DNA of 64,000 nt, taken from the NCBI RefSeq assembly GCF_028554725.1, contig NC_071668.1:18827501-18891500 (forward strand), in the 5' to 3' direction. Shown one piece after another: positions 1 through 12,400 of the stretch. A program made the translations under genes and the position numbers. Below the pieces are notes generated by a model. That model was given only the letters and a program-made list of their open reading frames with translations, did no database searches and was not told the origin of the DNA. Position 1 is the first letter of the stretch. Each line of letters starts with the position of its first letter. The DNA is from Zeugodacus cucurbitae (lineage: Eukaryota; Arthropoda; Insecta; Diptera; Tephritidae).

Positions 1-2700
1 GATGAAAAACTCCTAAAGAAGTCTGATATGAAGACCTGCCCTAAGAGGAACACTATCTTCTCCAATTAACCCGTAGCAGCGTTTGTAATATTCGATATAT
101 ATATATATATGGCGTCTAAATTAATCAGTTTGAAAGTCCACTAGGTAGAGGTATACTAGGTGGAATCATACCATTTCCGTGACTGAGTAGAATTTAATTA
201 AAGACTGCATTGACTCCGACACTTACCCACTTACTCTGGGGTTTTGACTCCAAAACGTCGGAAGAACAGAAGGGGAAAAGTTCCGTGGAAAATGAAAACT
301 TAGAGCGTTATTTCAGGAATTGTCTGCTTTCAATCGGTATAGATAGAATATTACATGTGGGAGATGTGGAAAAAATGAGGCTTTTATAATTTCCTATGGA
401 TTGCTTGGTTATTTCACTGATTAATTAAGTAGGGTCTCTTAAGATGAGTTGTTTTATCAATTTCTTCTTTCAAAGAATCCACAAACTTCAGTGCTAACAT
501 GAGGAGCATATCTTTAATCGGAGCCCAAGTAGTTCTCTCTTTCAAGAGAACTCTCATGCGCCGAACTGTGATCTAGAGTCAGATGACTAACCACGAAGGT
601 TCAATCACAACAATAATGTGTTACAAAAATATAATTTCCGCTTAATTTGCAACTTTATCAATTTAAATTTTAATTTTTCTTTTCCAATTTGTAGATTTCT
701 GTAGATAACTCAAAATTAATCATATCAGAGATGTCAAGCGCAAAGACCAAAAAAAGAAACTATTTACAGAGGCCAAATATAATTTGTGTTGTCTTCATGA
801 CATTTCCGTTTTATCAACTGTAAGGTAACCGTTATACAAAACTATAACAAAGTACAAAAACAAACAACAAAATACACAAAGAAATAACAAAATTATTACC
901 GAACAATATTGCCTTGTGATTGAGACTGAGAACTATCAAAGAATTTTTCCGAAAAAATTCGGAACTGTTGTTTTTGTGGGTGTGTGTATTGTTGTTGTTG
1001 TTTGGTAGTTCATGTAAGCAGTATGACAACTAATAATTTTCATGCTGTCGACAAGTTTTGATAATTAATTTGATTTATGTTTAGAATGAGTGAGAGAGTA
1101 AGCGAGACAGAATATGCTTGAAAGCTATTTGTTGTTGTTTTAAACAGTATTTTATATAGAAAAATATTTAAAAATTTTTATTTTCATAATTTTGTATTTT
1201 AAATGCTGATTTTGTGTGCCAAAAATAATGCTGGCATAATTTTGTAATTTTTTTTATTTTATCTCGGCGTTGATTTGAGAAAGCGCGCAAATCAAAATGC
1301 CGAAAATTAAAAAATGTTACCAACTTATTATCAGATTTGTGCAGACAACGTTTTACATGCCGAAAATGGAAAAGTTAACAAATCGAGCAAACAGTCTATG
1401 CGATTGATAAGCATCCCAGGTGTGGAAGTGGCCTATCAAATATAAACGGCAATGAAGGAAGTGCGACGAACTGCTAATAGCCAAGTAGATAATGTTGTGG
1501 AGCCCGTTGAAGTAAGAAGTTTTACAATGACTTCAATTCAATTACTGAAACAATCAATTATGAATTGTCGAGCATGTTGTTCAAATTTGGGTGAACATCA
1601 AGAAAAAGCAGAAACGCAAATAGAAAGTAGAAGAATGCGCTACAGTGTAAGAAGAGCGGCTGTGGAGTGGAGAGGCGCGAGTGGGTAGAGTTAAGGAAGC
1701 CTAATGAGTAGAATTCTGTGTATGTTAGAAGACTGGGCAATTATTAGAGGTCACATATATACATACACACCTATATATATGTATATATGGATGTGTGTCT
1801 ATGAATATTGAATTATGCTTGTCTCGACAACTACGGAATGTTTGACATTTCTTAATTAATATTTTCATGTTTTCGCTACCTTTTGAAGATTGTGACATAT
1901 GTTACAATCTACAAGCTAAATGATAAATTTTGTCTGTAAGTATGCGAATTGCGGCAGATGTGCGACTGCGCGGCTGCAGATGCTGTCGACAATGTTGTGA
2001 TGCGCAGTGTGCTAGTTGTTGTTGCTATTAATGTTGAAATTAATGACGATTGCAATTAATTGCGGTTGTTATGTGCCATGAGTAGTGAGCATATTATTTT
2101 GATAAATCGTAAATGTAGCATTTTTTGGCAATTAACAACTCAATTTCGATTAGATCGCTTGCGGTTGGAGGCGATAGCAGAAGTATAAAAATAAAAGGAA
2201 AATACTAAACTAAAAAAAAAATAAACCAAACAGACTTGCAGACCTATGCTACTTCCCGCACTAACACCACCGCCGTCTCACCATCGTCATCGTCGCCACT
2301 CGCACCATTAATTATGCATACAAACATAAATTAGTTGAATACGACATAATTAAATTGAATATTTAATGTGATTCAGTTAAAATCGTATTAAGTGCCAGCT
2401 AAGAGAGGAGTTTTTTTTGGTGTTTTTGTTAGGGAAATGGTTAAATGAAATGAGCTTAATAAGAATTAGAACGTTTTGGTGGCAATAACGGCCAAGAGCA
2501 ACACAGGCAACCAACATATTTAGAGGCATTTACATATGAACATATACATATGTGCGTATAAGCATAATAACAAAATACTCATAAATAAACGCAGCGACGA
2601 CACCTAAAACGTTATACAATACATAAAACTCAAATGCCGTCGGCATTAAAATTTGCTGCCTAATTTATTGTACATAAATTTTTGCTTACAATAAGCGCGT
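1..2700. other. gene-free stretch, nothing recognised
   Basis: No coding exon, RNA gene or transposon terminus is recognisable here. The stretch has a short AT dinucleotide run near 98-111, a TTG run near 990-1002 and general AT-rich sequence. The short open frames (for example 832-1029 minus and 1452-1688 plus) are low-complexity and overlap on both strands, as expected by chance. Confidence 0.6.
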
Positions 2701-4200
2701 TCGTTATAAGTATCTGACGTTTTATGAGATTTTGATTTTTCATTTTACTTGTTGTAATTAATATTTTTTGTTTATATTTTAGTAAGATTTTAATAAAATA
2801 TAGTTCAATTAATTTAATTTCACTAATTGAATTCAATTTAAATTATAAGAATAACTTATATATTAAAAATCATATTTTGAAAAAAAAAAAATTAAATTTG
2901 AATTTAACATAAATTATTTAGTATATTTAAATTCTATATAATTTTTTATATTTTATGTAATTTTTATTATGTTGATTCAATCTTTTAATTTTAAATTAAT
3001 TTATATACCATTAAATTCGTTTAAGGTCAAGGAAAATGATACCAGTGCTATAAAAAATAATAACATTTAATTTTAATTTTTAATTCAATTATTTTTTAAA
3101 GAAATCAATTTAAACATTAGTTTACGGAGTATGTAGCCTGTTTTATAAAAAAAATATATTTTTTTACATAATTTAATTCATTCAATTCAAATCTACCGTA
3201 GCTTTATTTATCAAAAAATTTAGCCAATCGCAGACAAAGAACGTATATCGTACCTCTCTGTTGCAGAGTTGTATTTCATTTTCAAGTCGATTAAAATTCA
3301 ATTAAAATTTAATGTGGCTTTTTATTTTGTATGGTAAATCGATCTTAATCAGCGTTTTAATCGAACAGAGGCCTGTTAATCGATCAATCAGCTCCTGTCT
3401 AAAAACGTTATTAATTAAATTAAATTTCAATATATCTGAAATGCTCAAGACGTGGCTATTTCCATAAAATTGTCGGATTAGTTGAAATGAATTCAACCTA
3501 ACTAGTTTCCAACTGAGTTTCTTTGAATTAGAGTTTTTTAATTGGTTAAGATTTAAGATACTGAAATTTGGTTAATTGAATTAAAATTAGTTGAAATTAA
3601 ACTAAATTAATTTGAACAAAAAATTACGATAATAACTATCATTAATCCTATAATTTAATTTAATTTTTCTAAAATAATGAATTAATTCTTCGATTTAATT
3701 TAGTTTAATTGACGTCAATGGTATTGATTGAGTGGAAATTCATTTTAAATTTAATTAAATTACCGTGAATTGAATATAATTAAATAAAACCGAATTATAT
3801 ACACTCCAACTAATTCAGTTGAAATAAATTGAATTTAATTAAACTAAATTAAATTGAAATGAAGAATTCATTCAGATAAATTGATTACAATTGTATTTAT
3901 TGAGTGGAATCAATTATATTTCATTTAATTAAATGATTAAATTGAATTGTATTAAATTAAATTATAGTGGATATGAATAAATTTAATTTGAATTAAAACA
4001 CATAAACTACATTTGAATTAAATTAAACAGACTTATTTTGAAATTGATTGAATTAATTAAATAGAACTTAATTTAGCAAACGAGTGAGCTAATTAAAATT
4101 AAATAAAAAATAAATAAATTAAATTATATATTTTTAATCAATTTAAGTTCGGTGTTGATTTAATTTTTTAAATTAATGAAAGCAAATTACGTCGAATATA
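2700..4200. repeat. AATT-rich low-complexity tract
   Basis: About 1.5 kb is built almost entirely from variations on AATT, such as AATTAAATT, AATTGAATT and AATTTAATT, with very few G or C bases. There is no fixed repeat unit, so it is not a simple tandem array. A related MITE copy interrupts it near 3,240-3,410. Such tracts can bind AT-hook proteins or act as scaffold attachment regions, but that role is inference only. No gene is seen. Confidence 0.6.
3240..3410. mobile_element. degenerate copy of the short MITE seen at 53,353
   Basis: The core from about 3,311 to 3,408 matches 53,390-53,487. Both contain TTTTATTTTGTATGGTAAAT, then CGTTTTAATCGA, ACAGAGGCC or GCAGAGGCC, and GATCAAT followed by a CTCCTGTCT or CTTCTGTGT end. 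The right end (CTCCTGTCTAAAAAC) is a mutated form of the better terminus at 53,487. The left end is poorly kept. A shared non-coding block in two unrelated places, with inverted ends in one copy, is best explained as a small nonautonomous transposon. Confidence 0.5.
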
Positions 4201-6069
4201 CTTAAATTATACTAATGGGAATGCAATTTGTTTTACAACTAGGTTGTAAAATGGACTTCTCAAATGTATTCGAAAATTTACTACGAAAAAAATATATGGT
4301 ATACCAAAAATATGAAGCTAAATCCTGATACATTATGGAAAAGTCACCCCAACATTTTCTAAATATACTCCCCTAAATTAAAGATTTCAATTTAAAAAAA
4401 AAAATTTGGGACTGTATAGATTGACTTTACCCTTTATTAGAAGTCCTCTGTATTGTTGTGGTGTTTTTGAATTGTTGGAAATTACTAGTAATAAATGGCG
4501 TTGGTTGAAAAAAGGAAATTAAGATTAAATTGAAATTTATAACATTACAATATAACTAACCATGCCAACTGGATTGTTAAATCAGTCATATAGGAAGCCC
4601 TTGTGACACCATATTAAGAGTTATTGATTGATTGGCTGATAACTCACAAACTAATTCTTTATTCAAAAAATTCTTTAGTATAGAATTTTACAAGATTTCC
4701 CAACTAAGTGAGAACAATATGCATATTGAACAATTTACAATACAACCTTTCTATTAAAAAATAATAAGAATACTTTTAAAACATGGTGTCATGATGATAA
4801 TTTCCATTATCCGCATAATCCCTTAATTTACAAACAATAAAATATGAAAGAAACACACACTTAATTAATTGCATTCTTATTTAATAATCATAAAACATTC
4901 GCCCAATGACGGCTACCTGCTTAAAGTAATAAATTTAATTATCTGCCACATTCAAGAATCCCGCCATAATTTCAACTAAACGACAGTAAATTTTCAGTCA
5001 GACGGTTTAGTGGAGAACTCGTTTTAATGCATTTTAAATTAAAAGCGATTGGCGAAAATTAACAAGAAATACTAATAAATTTTAACAAGCATATTTTGTC
5101 GAATGCAAATACGGAGCTGTGAATAGCAATAAAAGTGAAATTAACTTTGAGTTAAACAGTTAAATTCGTTTTTTTCTTCGTTTGTTTGATCCGACAAAAG
5201 TGCTATGTAGAAAGAATTAATGAACTATATAGATGCGTATGTGTGTGTATGCTGATTTCTTTAAAATTTACATTTATTTATTCTCGGTTTTACCTTCGAT
5301 CTGTAGGCGTTGGTTATAAACGCTTTATAATTGAGCTTTATTAAATGAGTGGCTAATTTTATTGAGCTGATTAAGCGAACTCTCAATAGATAAAACACAA
5401 CAAAAATAGTAGTTCGAAATATTTTTTAGTTTCTGGTTCTGGAAATAGACAGAAGTCGTTAAAAGAAGAAACATCGATAGATGACGCTCTTAAATATATG
5501 CTCAATGAATGAGTGATGCTTTTGTTTTTAGAAAGGAATATTGAGATTATCTCAAATCTAATCTTGTCCAAGGATGGAAAACTGTGTTAGACTGATGAAA
5601 AACAATTTTTGTAGTATTTAATAGTGATATTGTTGAAAGTTGATAGGCCCACCAAAGCGAAACTTAATGCGAAGTTACTGTCTACAAATTTTGGAATATT
5701 TGATATTTTAGTACTTGAATAGCGGTACTAAAGCAAAATCGGATTTATATGTGAGGAAAATGAATTCCAAGTAGAATTTTAAAAGCAAAAAAGTAGAAAT
5801 ATTTCGCATCTTTGGCTATGTCTAAGAGCTTTTTGAATGGGTTAAATCACATGTAAAGCGGTTTAATCTTATTTGAAGAACAGCAAATAAAATTCATATG
5901 AAATGAAAAAGTTTTAATAATGTAATCAGTTAATATTTTGATTCGGTTATAGTGATTCCACTTTGTTTCTATATATATAATTTAGTTCAATTATCTTTTC
6001 ATTTATGTTTAAAAAACCGCTTGAGCTTTATTTGAAATATCAGACCAGAACTATAAGTTCAGTGGAAAC
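4200..6069. other. gene-free stretch, nothing recognised
   Basis: AT-rich intergenic or intronic sequence with scattered homopolymer runs. No exon, RNA gene or transposon end was recognised. The 62-residue open frame at 5383-5571 (minus) has no recognisable motif. Confidence 0.55.
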
Positions 6070-6071
6070 TA

Positions 6072-6623
6072 CAGTGGATCTTCCCTAACTCGAATCACCA
6101 TAATCCACAAAAAACTTCGAGTTAGAGAGGCTTCGAGTTACAGAATTTTCAATAAAACATCAAATAAAAAAAGACTGTAAAATATAGAATTATACATAGT
6201 TTTATTTATTTACTTCGCATAAAGTTTTATGTGCATACGTTAAAACACGTATTCTGTAATCTTTTTCGTTGGTATTGTTTGCTCATGAAGTCTAATTAAT
6301 GCAATCCATAAATATAATATCATATTTTTTGTTAGCCTCCATGCGATATAGAGAGACTCTTTTAAAATATGTCTCGATAGTAAAATTTTAAATTTTGTAT
6401 TATCCACTAGTCGCAAAGTTCGATTTATGGAAGAAAATTTGTATGCAATTTTACTTCTATTGCCATTTCAAGAGTTCGAGTTATGGAGAACTTCGAGTTA
6501 TAGAAGTTCGCGATATGGAAGGAAATTTGTTTGTAATTTTATTTCTAAACGCTATGCCAAATCAAAAGTTCGAGTTATAGCGATCTTCGACTTATAGAAG
6601 TTCGAGTTATGGAAGTTCCACTG
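6072..6623. mobile_element. pogo/Tigger-like nonautonomous element (MITE)
   Basis: The element starts with CAGTGGATCTTCCCTAACTC and ends with the near inverse, GAGTTATGGAAGTTCCACTG, with TA on both sides (6,070-6,071 and 6,624-6,625). The 552-bp body carries repeated subterminal motifs of the type TTCGAGTTAT at both ends. A CAGTGGAAC terminus, reiterated TCGAGTTA boxes and a TA target site resemble the pogo/Tigger branch of the Tc1/mariner superfamily. No transposase is encoded, so mobilisation would need a relative elsewhere. The class call rests on termini only. Confidence 0.6.
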
Positions 6624-6625
6624 TA

Positions 6626-7690
6626 TATTTATTAGTCTTTAAATTTGAAGAAAAATTTATACAAGTGGTTTATTCTAAGGAGCTGGGGTTATAAAATCAT
6701 TTAATATGACAAACCCCAATATTGTTTTTTTTTAGAAACACAATATTTCTGCGTACAAGCCTTTTATATATTTAAATGGAACCACTTTGTAAGGTTAAAA
6801 CGAGAATAGATAAACATAATTCTACAAAAAATATTTATTAACCTGCTATGCATATATTATACTCTCCTCCGGATACCACAATTGATAAAATTTGTTAAAT
6901 TATAAAGAAATCGGTATCAGTGTTATGTATTCATGGTAGATATTAAGTAAAGTCTGAGTAAATTTTTGACAGGATATACATATGTATTGTGTAGTACATT
7001 AAGCTTTGCAGGGGTGGCTTATAAGGCCTCGATATAAAACCAACCAAGAGCTCGGTCCGAATTTTACGACAATCTGATATATAATTTCAACACACTTGCG
7101 CTTTTTGGTATAGTGGTCTTATTTTTATTACTTCAATACTTCAATTTATTTTTTTATTAATTATTATTTATTAGCTCGTAAATAAATTATATATTTTTTA
7201 AGCACATACCTTATACTATTATCGTTAATTCAATTTTTGTTTTCGAATTTGAAATTTTCGAATTTGTTTTTTGAATTTCGAACTTGAGTTTTTTAGAAAG
7301 AACACCGACGGCTCAGCGCAACACACGCAACACTTTGTATAAGCTTTTATCAAGTTACTAACACACTGTTCAGAATTTACATATATTTTTTATGATTTAT
7401 ATTTCATTATCAATTCTTTTGTTTTGTGATTTATTGCTTGCCGTAATTTGAAAAAAAACACAACACTTTTCAACTTGTCAATTTTAATAAAAGACTTCAC
7501 TAAATTCTTTTGAGAGATCTCACGCACAGCTGACAACAACAATAGCAATGCAAATTGGCAAATTGCCCACACTCAGCAACAATCCACGATTAGGTTCTGT
7601 TGTATCGAATATAGTATTTTAACGTATTTTTTCATATATACTTGATTTCGAAATCCAATTTGAAATTCACGCCAAAATCACCACACACGT
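6626..7690. other. gene-free stretch, nothing recognised
   Basis: AT-rich sequence. The 60-residue frame at 7390-7572 (minus) has no recognisable domain. The stretch from about 7,690 onward changes character to higher GC. Confidence 0.5.
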
Positions 7691-8340
7691 TTAATATAAA
7701 CAAAATACACGCTCCCATATGCACTACCGCACCGCGCCAATGTCGCAAGTGAACTACTCGACGTAGCGCCAAAACGAGCGACTGCTCTCGAACACAAATT
7801 AGCGGCAGCGTCCAGCGCCGATAGCCGGCCAGGTGAGTTGAGTGCTGCCGTTTGCTGTCAGTTCAAATTGGTAGGCGAGTGTATATGTGAGTAAAACAAT
7901 AACAAATAAATAGCGGAGGAACCGGTTTCTATTTATCTTTTCTTATTTTCAAAGTCAAGTGGGTGGTGCTTGCCTCTAGACTTCCCACTCACACAAATTG
8001 TTCGTCATGCCTGGTCGGCTAGCTGTTGGAGTGAGTGCGTTGTGTGTTGTTATTGTTATGCTCAGCGTGTTTATTTATTGACTTTGTCGGTGGAGGAGAG
8101 CGCGCATGCGATCGAAACATTGATTCGACAATCCTATCGATCTTGTTGGTGGTGTTACCAGTGTTAACGAATAGTCAACGGATCTTGCGATCTTATGTGC
8201 TGATAGCGAACAGGTGTGCAAGACAGTTAAGTGTTTGTATATGTGTTGATGTGTGCGCTCGTTATTATTGGCTGTGTTGGCGTGTATCTCTCACATACTC
8301 AGATTGCGGCGATTGGTTGGTGTTGCCAACTTTATATTTT
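7690..8340 (+). promoter_or_regulatory. GC-richer island, possible promoter or noncoding first exon
   Basis: GC content rises sharply against the AT-rich flanks. A strong donor-like site, CCAG followed by GTGAGT, falls at 7,831-7,838, and an Inr-like TCAGTTC lies at about 7,857. The overlapping open frames at 7970-8167 and 8035-8364 are Cys- and Val-rich translations of GT-rich DNA and match no family I know. This fits a promoter or untranslated first exon of a gene whose coding part is outside the window, but no transcript evidence is available. Confidence 0.3.
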
Positions 8341-11300
8341 TGTAGATATATTTTTTGTTCATAATTAAGGTTATGGTTGATATTTAATAATGCCTTTATA
8401 TTTTTAACAATGTCAAAATATTAGAATATGTCTTCTAGTACTGGTGCTCTCATAATAATACTATACTGTAGTTTGAGTGCTGGAGTCTTATGTCTTAGAC
8501 GGAGTCTTCGTTATTTTTTTTTATTCTTCGACTAATTCTGAAGACAAAATCTAAGGTCTGACCAAAATTTAGATTAAAGGGCGAATGGGAATAAGTTTGA
8601 TCACAGCCAAAGTCTTTTTATAGCTATATTCATTAAAATAGGAGAGCAACAATAGCGAAAATATTTAATGGATTTTTTTTTCATATTCCTAGTTAGTTCT
8701 AGTTAGTTAATTGCTTGCACATTGTTATTGTAAATGGATTTTAGAGATAAGAAAAGAGATTCCTTCCCTTTAGATTTACGGTATTTTTGTGGTTTTTTGA
8801 CATTTTTTCGCATAACCTCACATTTTAAACTGTTCACTGAAAAAACAGCTTTTCATTTTCTTCAACGAAAGTTTTCGAAAAAATCATAGTGTAAATGTGT
8901 GAATAGTGAGTTGAATTTAGTTGATTATTATAATATAAATGAGAATGCACTATGTTAATGTGAACAAAAATAATTTTAGTAGGTAAAGGACCTCACAGCT
9001 CCACGGATTATAAGCTTGATCCTTGAGCTTAGAAGAAGTACAAAGTTGTTTAAAATTCTCCGCTAAGATAGTATACAACGACGATGGTTAAATTCAAATT
9101 TGAATGCGGGAAGCTTTCAAAAGGTGCCTTTCCTTTGTCAAAGATGATTTTAATCTCGTTTGGTGCCCATCGAACTGGGATTTGGAAGTTACTGCGTGTT
9201 TGGGTTCGACGGAAATACTCTGAAGAATCTGCTCCACCAAAAAATACCAGTTTGGTTTTACCTGTAAAAGGATATTGCACTAATATGATGTTGGCCCGTT
9301 CAAATGGCTTTCGACAAACAGCAAACGTCTCCAATAAGGGACTTAAGAATAGTGATTATATAGATATTTAGTGGTTGGGCAGTTCTGTTCTCTCTGACTT
9401 AATTAATAACAAATCTTAATTTCGGACCTGATAATAAATTCCTTATCTCTACGAGCTAAGGAACCACAGGGAATGCACGAACACATTATGTGTAAGAGAT
9501 CATTGCGGTACAAGTAGGATTGAGAACGATGAATCTGCTAAGGGTACATCTAACAATATCGAGATGGTCCTATGCTCATTTTCAGCGATTGATTCTTTTA
9601 CGAGTAAACTCGATCGGAGTAGACCATACAACGCGTTTGAAAGTCCAGTACATAACCGACAAGAAATGTTGTCTATTCGTTGCCATGAAATGATTAATTA
9701 ATTCGACAATATCAGTCAAGGTTCTATTGAAATGTTCGGCATGATAGATATATGCTCAATAGTCCAGTTAGATAACAAATATATTTTCACGGTACTCCTT
9801 AACTTCTGCTAAATTCTCGGTGGAGGACATTGTTTCTCATATAGAAAGATGCCCACACTCCCCCAGATTTTAATGCCATACGTAACTTGTTCTTCAGTCT
9901 GAAACTAAAACTGGTGAAACTGCTGAAAATCAAAACTACGCGGTTGCACTCCCAGGACTCCTCATCACCTCTTTTAATCAGTTATGTATCACTGTTTCCA
10001 TACGTATTTTAGCATTTTTTCTTATATTATTCCCTCAGGAAGTAATTTTTGATCTGGCAACACTCATGTTTGCATGTGACTAACAGGTTCATTGCGCATT
10101 GTTGTTGCGCTCACATTGTTATTCCCAACCACTTGACCCCGCCTACTGCGCACAACTGCAGCGAACAACTCGCACTGTCTGCTGGCGAGACAACATGGCA
10201 GCCACCACCAATTGGCGCACAGCAACAACCAAGTTCACTCAGGCGACTAGAGAAATGGCGGCGGCTGAAGGCATATAACAGAGAGAAGTAATAAAGCATG
10301 AAATATTGTTGGTGTTGGTGTTGGTGAGAGAGCGCGTCGCGACTGCACAGTTAACTGCGAGTAGTTGTTGTTGCTTATTTAACCGGCACGCTTTTTTACG
10401 ATGATAATTACTAAATGTAGAACAAAGCAAACAAAAGCCGCTCTTATGTTGTAAAATTGTTTTTGTTTACATTGTTGACTTGTCAGCGTGTACTCGCTAG
10501 TGTACGAGATAACAGCTTGTAGGTATGTTTATTTATATGTGCGTTGTTGTTGTACTTGTCGTCTGGCGAGCGCACATGAATGAGTGTTGAATCTAAGCGT
10601 TTGGGATTTTATTTAGCTTGCAAGTGGCGACGACAAAAGATGGCGTTTGCCAGACTGCGAGCGAGCGCGCATGTCGACAAACACACATTCACATACATAT
10701 ACAGTATACATGTGAGTATGTTTCTAAAGCTGCTGCCGCTGCCGTTGCCACTGCTGCTGAGGTCGTGTTAGTGTTAACTTTTGATTGTTTTAAATTATTT
10801 TGCACGCGAACTTTTGCAGGAAAAGCAACGCTTCACTTTGTGGTTGTTGTACATAGCAACTGACTGTCTGTGTTTTCGTTTTCGTTTTGTTTTTGTTATT
10901 GTTTATTGCGTGCTCCACCAGCAACAACAAACAACACTTGAATGGCACGTCAAGTGAATGGCGGTTAATTGAATAAAGTTTTCGCGCACAGAGGGCGAAA
11001 CAATAAATTTGATTAGCGGCTAAGTGGTGCTAGTGTTTGCACGTACATACATAAATTAATGTGCCACTATTGGGGACTAATAGCACACAGATTAAACAGA
11101 AATATATAAAGTTAAAGTGAGGAATGTTGGATATAATATTGTGGGTCTAATGTGTAATAGAATAAAATGATAGCTAAATAGATAGTAATTAACAAGAATT
11201 TAGTAATTTTATCAGTTTAAAGCATAACTTTTCGATTCGCTGATTAATGATGCTGATGTTGTTATAATTTCAAATTATTTTTGAAAAATAAAATGAAATG

Positions 11301-11572
11301 AAGAATGGGATTCTAAGAAAACGAAATTTGTCGTGTTTTAATGAGAATTTTTACTTATACCAAAAGACTGTAAAGGTACGAAATTTCTCATACAAAACCA
11401 GAAATCATTAAAATTAATCGCTGAATAAATGTTAGCTTGAAAGACTCCACCCATTACTAACATTTCATATAATTTCAGTATCAGACAAATTTGTATAGTT
11501 CGAAAATAACATTTTGTGTTGAAATATATACGTAAAATATTCTTTATTGAAAGTTGAGTAGTACATAATACG
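8341..11572. other. gene-free stretch with CAA/TTG-rich island
   Basis: From 8,341 to 10,000 the sequence is AT-rich. It includes a pair of overlapping opposite-strand frames at 9050-9371 that match nothing I recognise and may be remains of an old transposon. From 10,050 to 11,050 it becomes richer in GC and in CAACAA, TTGTTG and CTGCTG-type runs, typical of fly noncoding regulatory DNA. An imperfect CTG/CCG triplet run is at 10,729-10,760. No exon was supported. Confidence 0.45.
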
Positions 11573-11707
11573 AGGTGTGTTCAAAAAATAACGGGAATTT
11601 TCGTTTTTTCACATTACATTAATGTCGTCGCCTTCAAAATAGTCCCCATTCTATATTATGCACTTCTGCCAGCGATTCTTTCAATTATCACACATTCGTT
11701 TCTGGCG
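11573..11707 (-). mobile_element. mariner 3'-end fragment
   Basis: The end near 11,573 reads CGAGGTGTGTTCAAAAAATA, a mariner-type terminus. Read on the minus strand, the adjoining DNA encodes the transposase C-terminal phrase RWQKCII, then NGDYFEGDDINV, before the terminus. This resembles the WxxCIxxNGDYFE end of mariner transposases. Only about 135 bp survive, and it abuts the Tc1-like element that begins at 11,710. Confidence 0.55.
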
Positions 11708-11709
11708 TA

Positions 11710-12398
11710 CAGTGGTGTGGGACTACTTTTCTGCTAACGGAGTTGGGCTATTATATACAATTTATGAAATTATGAGTCAGTCCGAGTACAAATGGATTTA
11801 AAAAAGTTTAATTTTACCTTATTCTGAATAGGAAATGCCATTGTGTTGGGTGTTCGAACCGGAATACGACCCAAAGGACACGTTCAAATATGCCAAATCT
11901 TGTGTTTAAGCAAATATTATCAATGTTTTGGAATAGCCCTAGATCTAAACCCTTTCGAGAACTTGTAAAAGCTGATTAAAAGGCGCATAGATAGGACTAA
12001 CATTGAAAATACCGATAACTTTTAAGAGACTTCAAAGAGCCTGAAAATCGATTCTGATGAAAATCTTTGATAACTTAATTGCCTAAATGCCAAGAAGATG
12101 TCGTGAAGTGATAAAAAAACAATGGATTTGTAAAAAATATCAGTAAAACTTATTTTTTACTATTGCTTCCAAAAAGTTGCATATGTTTTGTCCACGTAAT
12201 TTAAGAGGTGAAATCAAAATGGTATTCGTATTTTTTTTTTAAGAATGCAAATCTTTTGGTTTATAAGCGCTAAATAATAGTAATAATACCAATATAAAAT
12301 AATTTCATTACCAATCAACAGTCTCCTAAGTTTAATGGTAAGATATACATACTTTTTCTAAAATCGTGTTTTAGTTGCATATGATATGGCCACCACTG
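11710..12398 (+). mobile_element. Tc1-like element, internally deleted and decayed
   Basis: Ends CAGTGGTG and CACCACTG are inverted and flanked by TA (11,708-11,709 and 12,399-12,400). The plus strand translates, with stops, to a Tc1-type transposase C-terminus: LDLNPFENL, then LIKRRIDRTNIENTDNF and KIDSDENL. The first phrase corresponds to the conserved SPDLNPIENLW motif around the final catalytic Glu. The remaining 690 bp are less than half of a normal 1.6-kb Tc1 element and carry several stops, so it is defective. Confidence 0.7.
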
Positions 12399-12400
12399 TA

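Noticed and set aside
8035..8364. 109-residue plus-strand open frame
   Set aside because: Composition is that of GT-rich DNA, Cys- and Val-heavy. It overlaps another frame and resembles no protein family I know.
9050..9371. Overlapping 94- and 95-residue frames on opposite strands
   Set aside because: Mirror-image open frames over the same DNA are common by chance. Neither shows a domain. An old transposon origin is possible but could not be supported.
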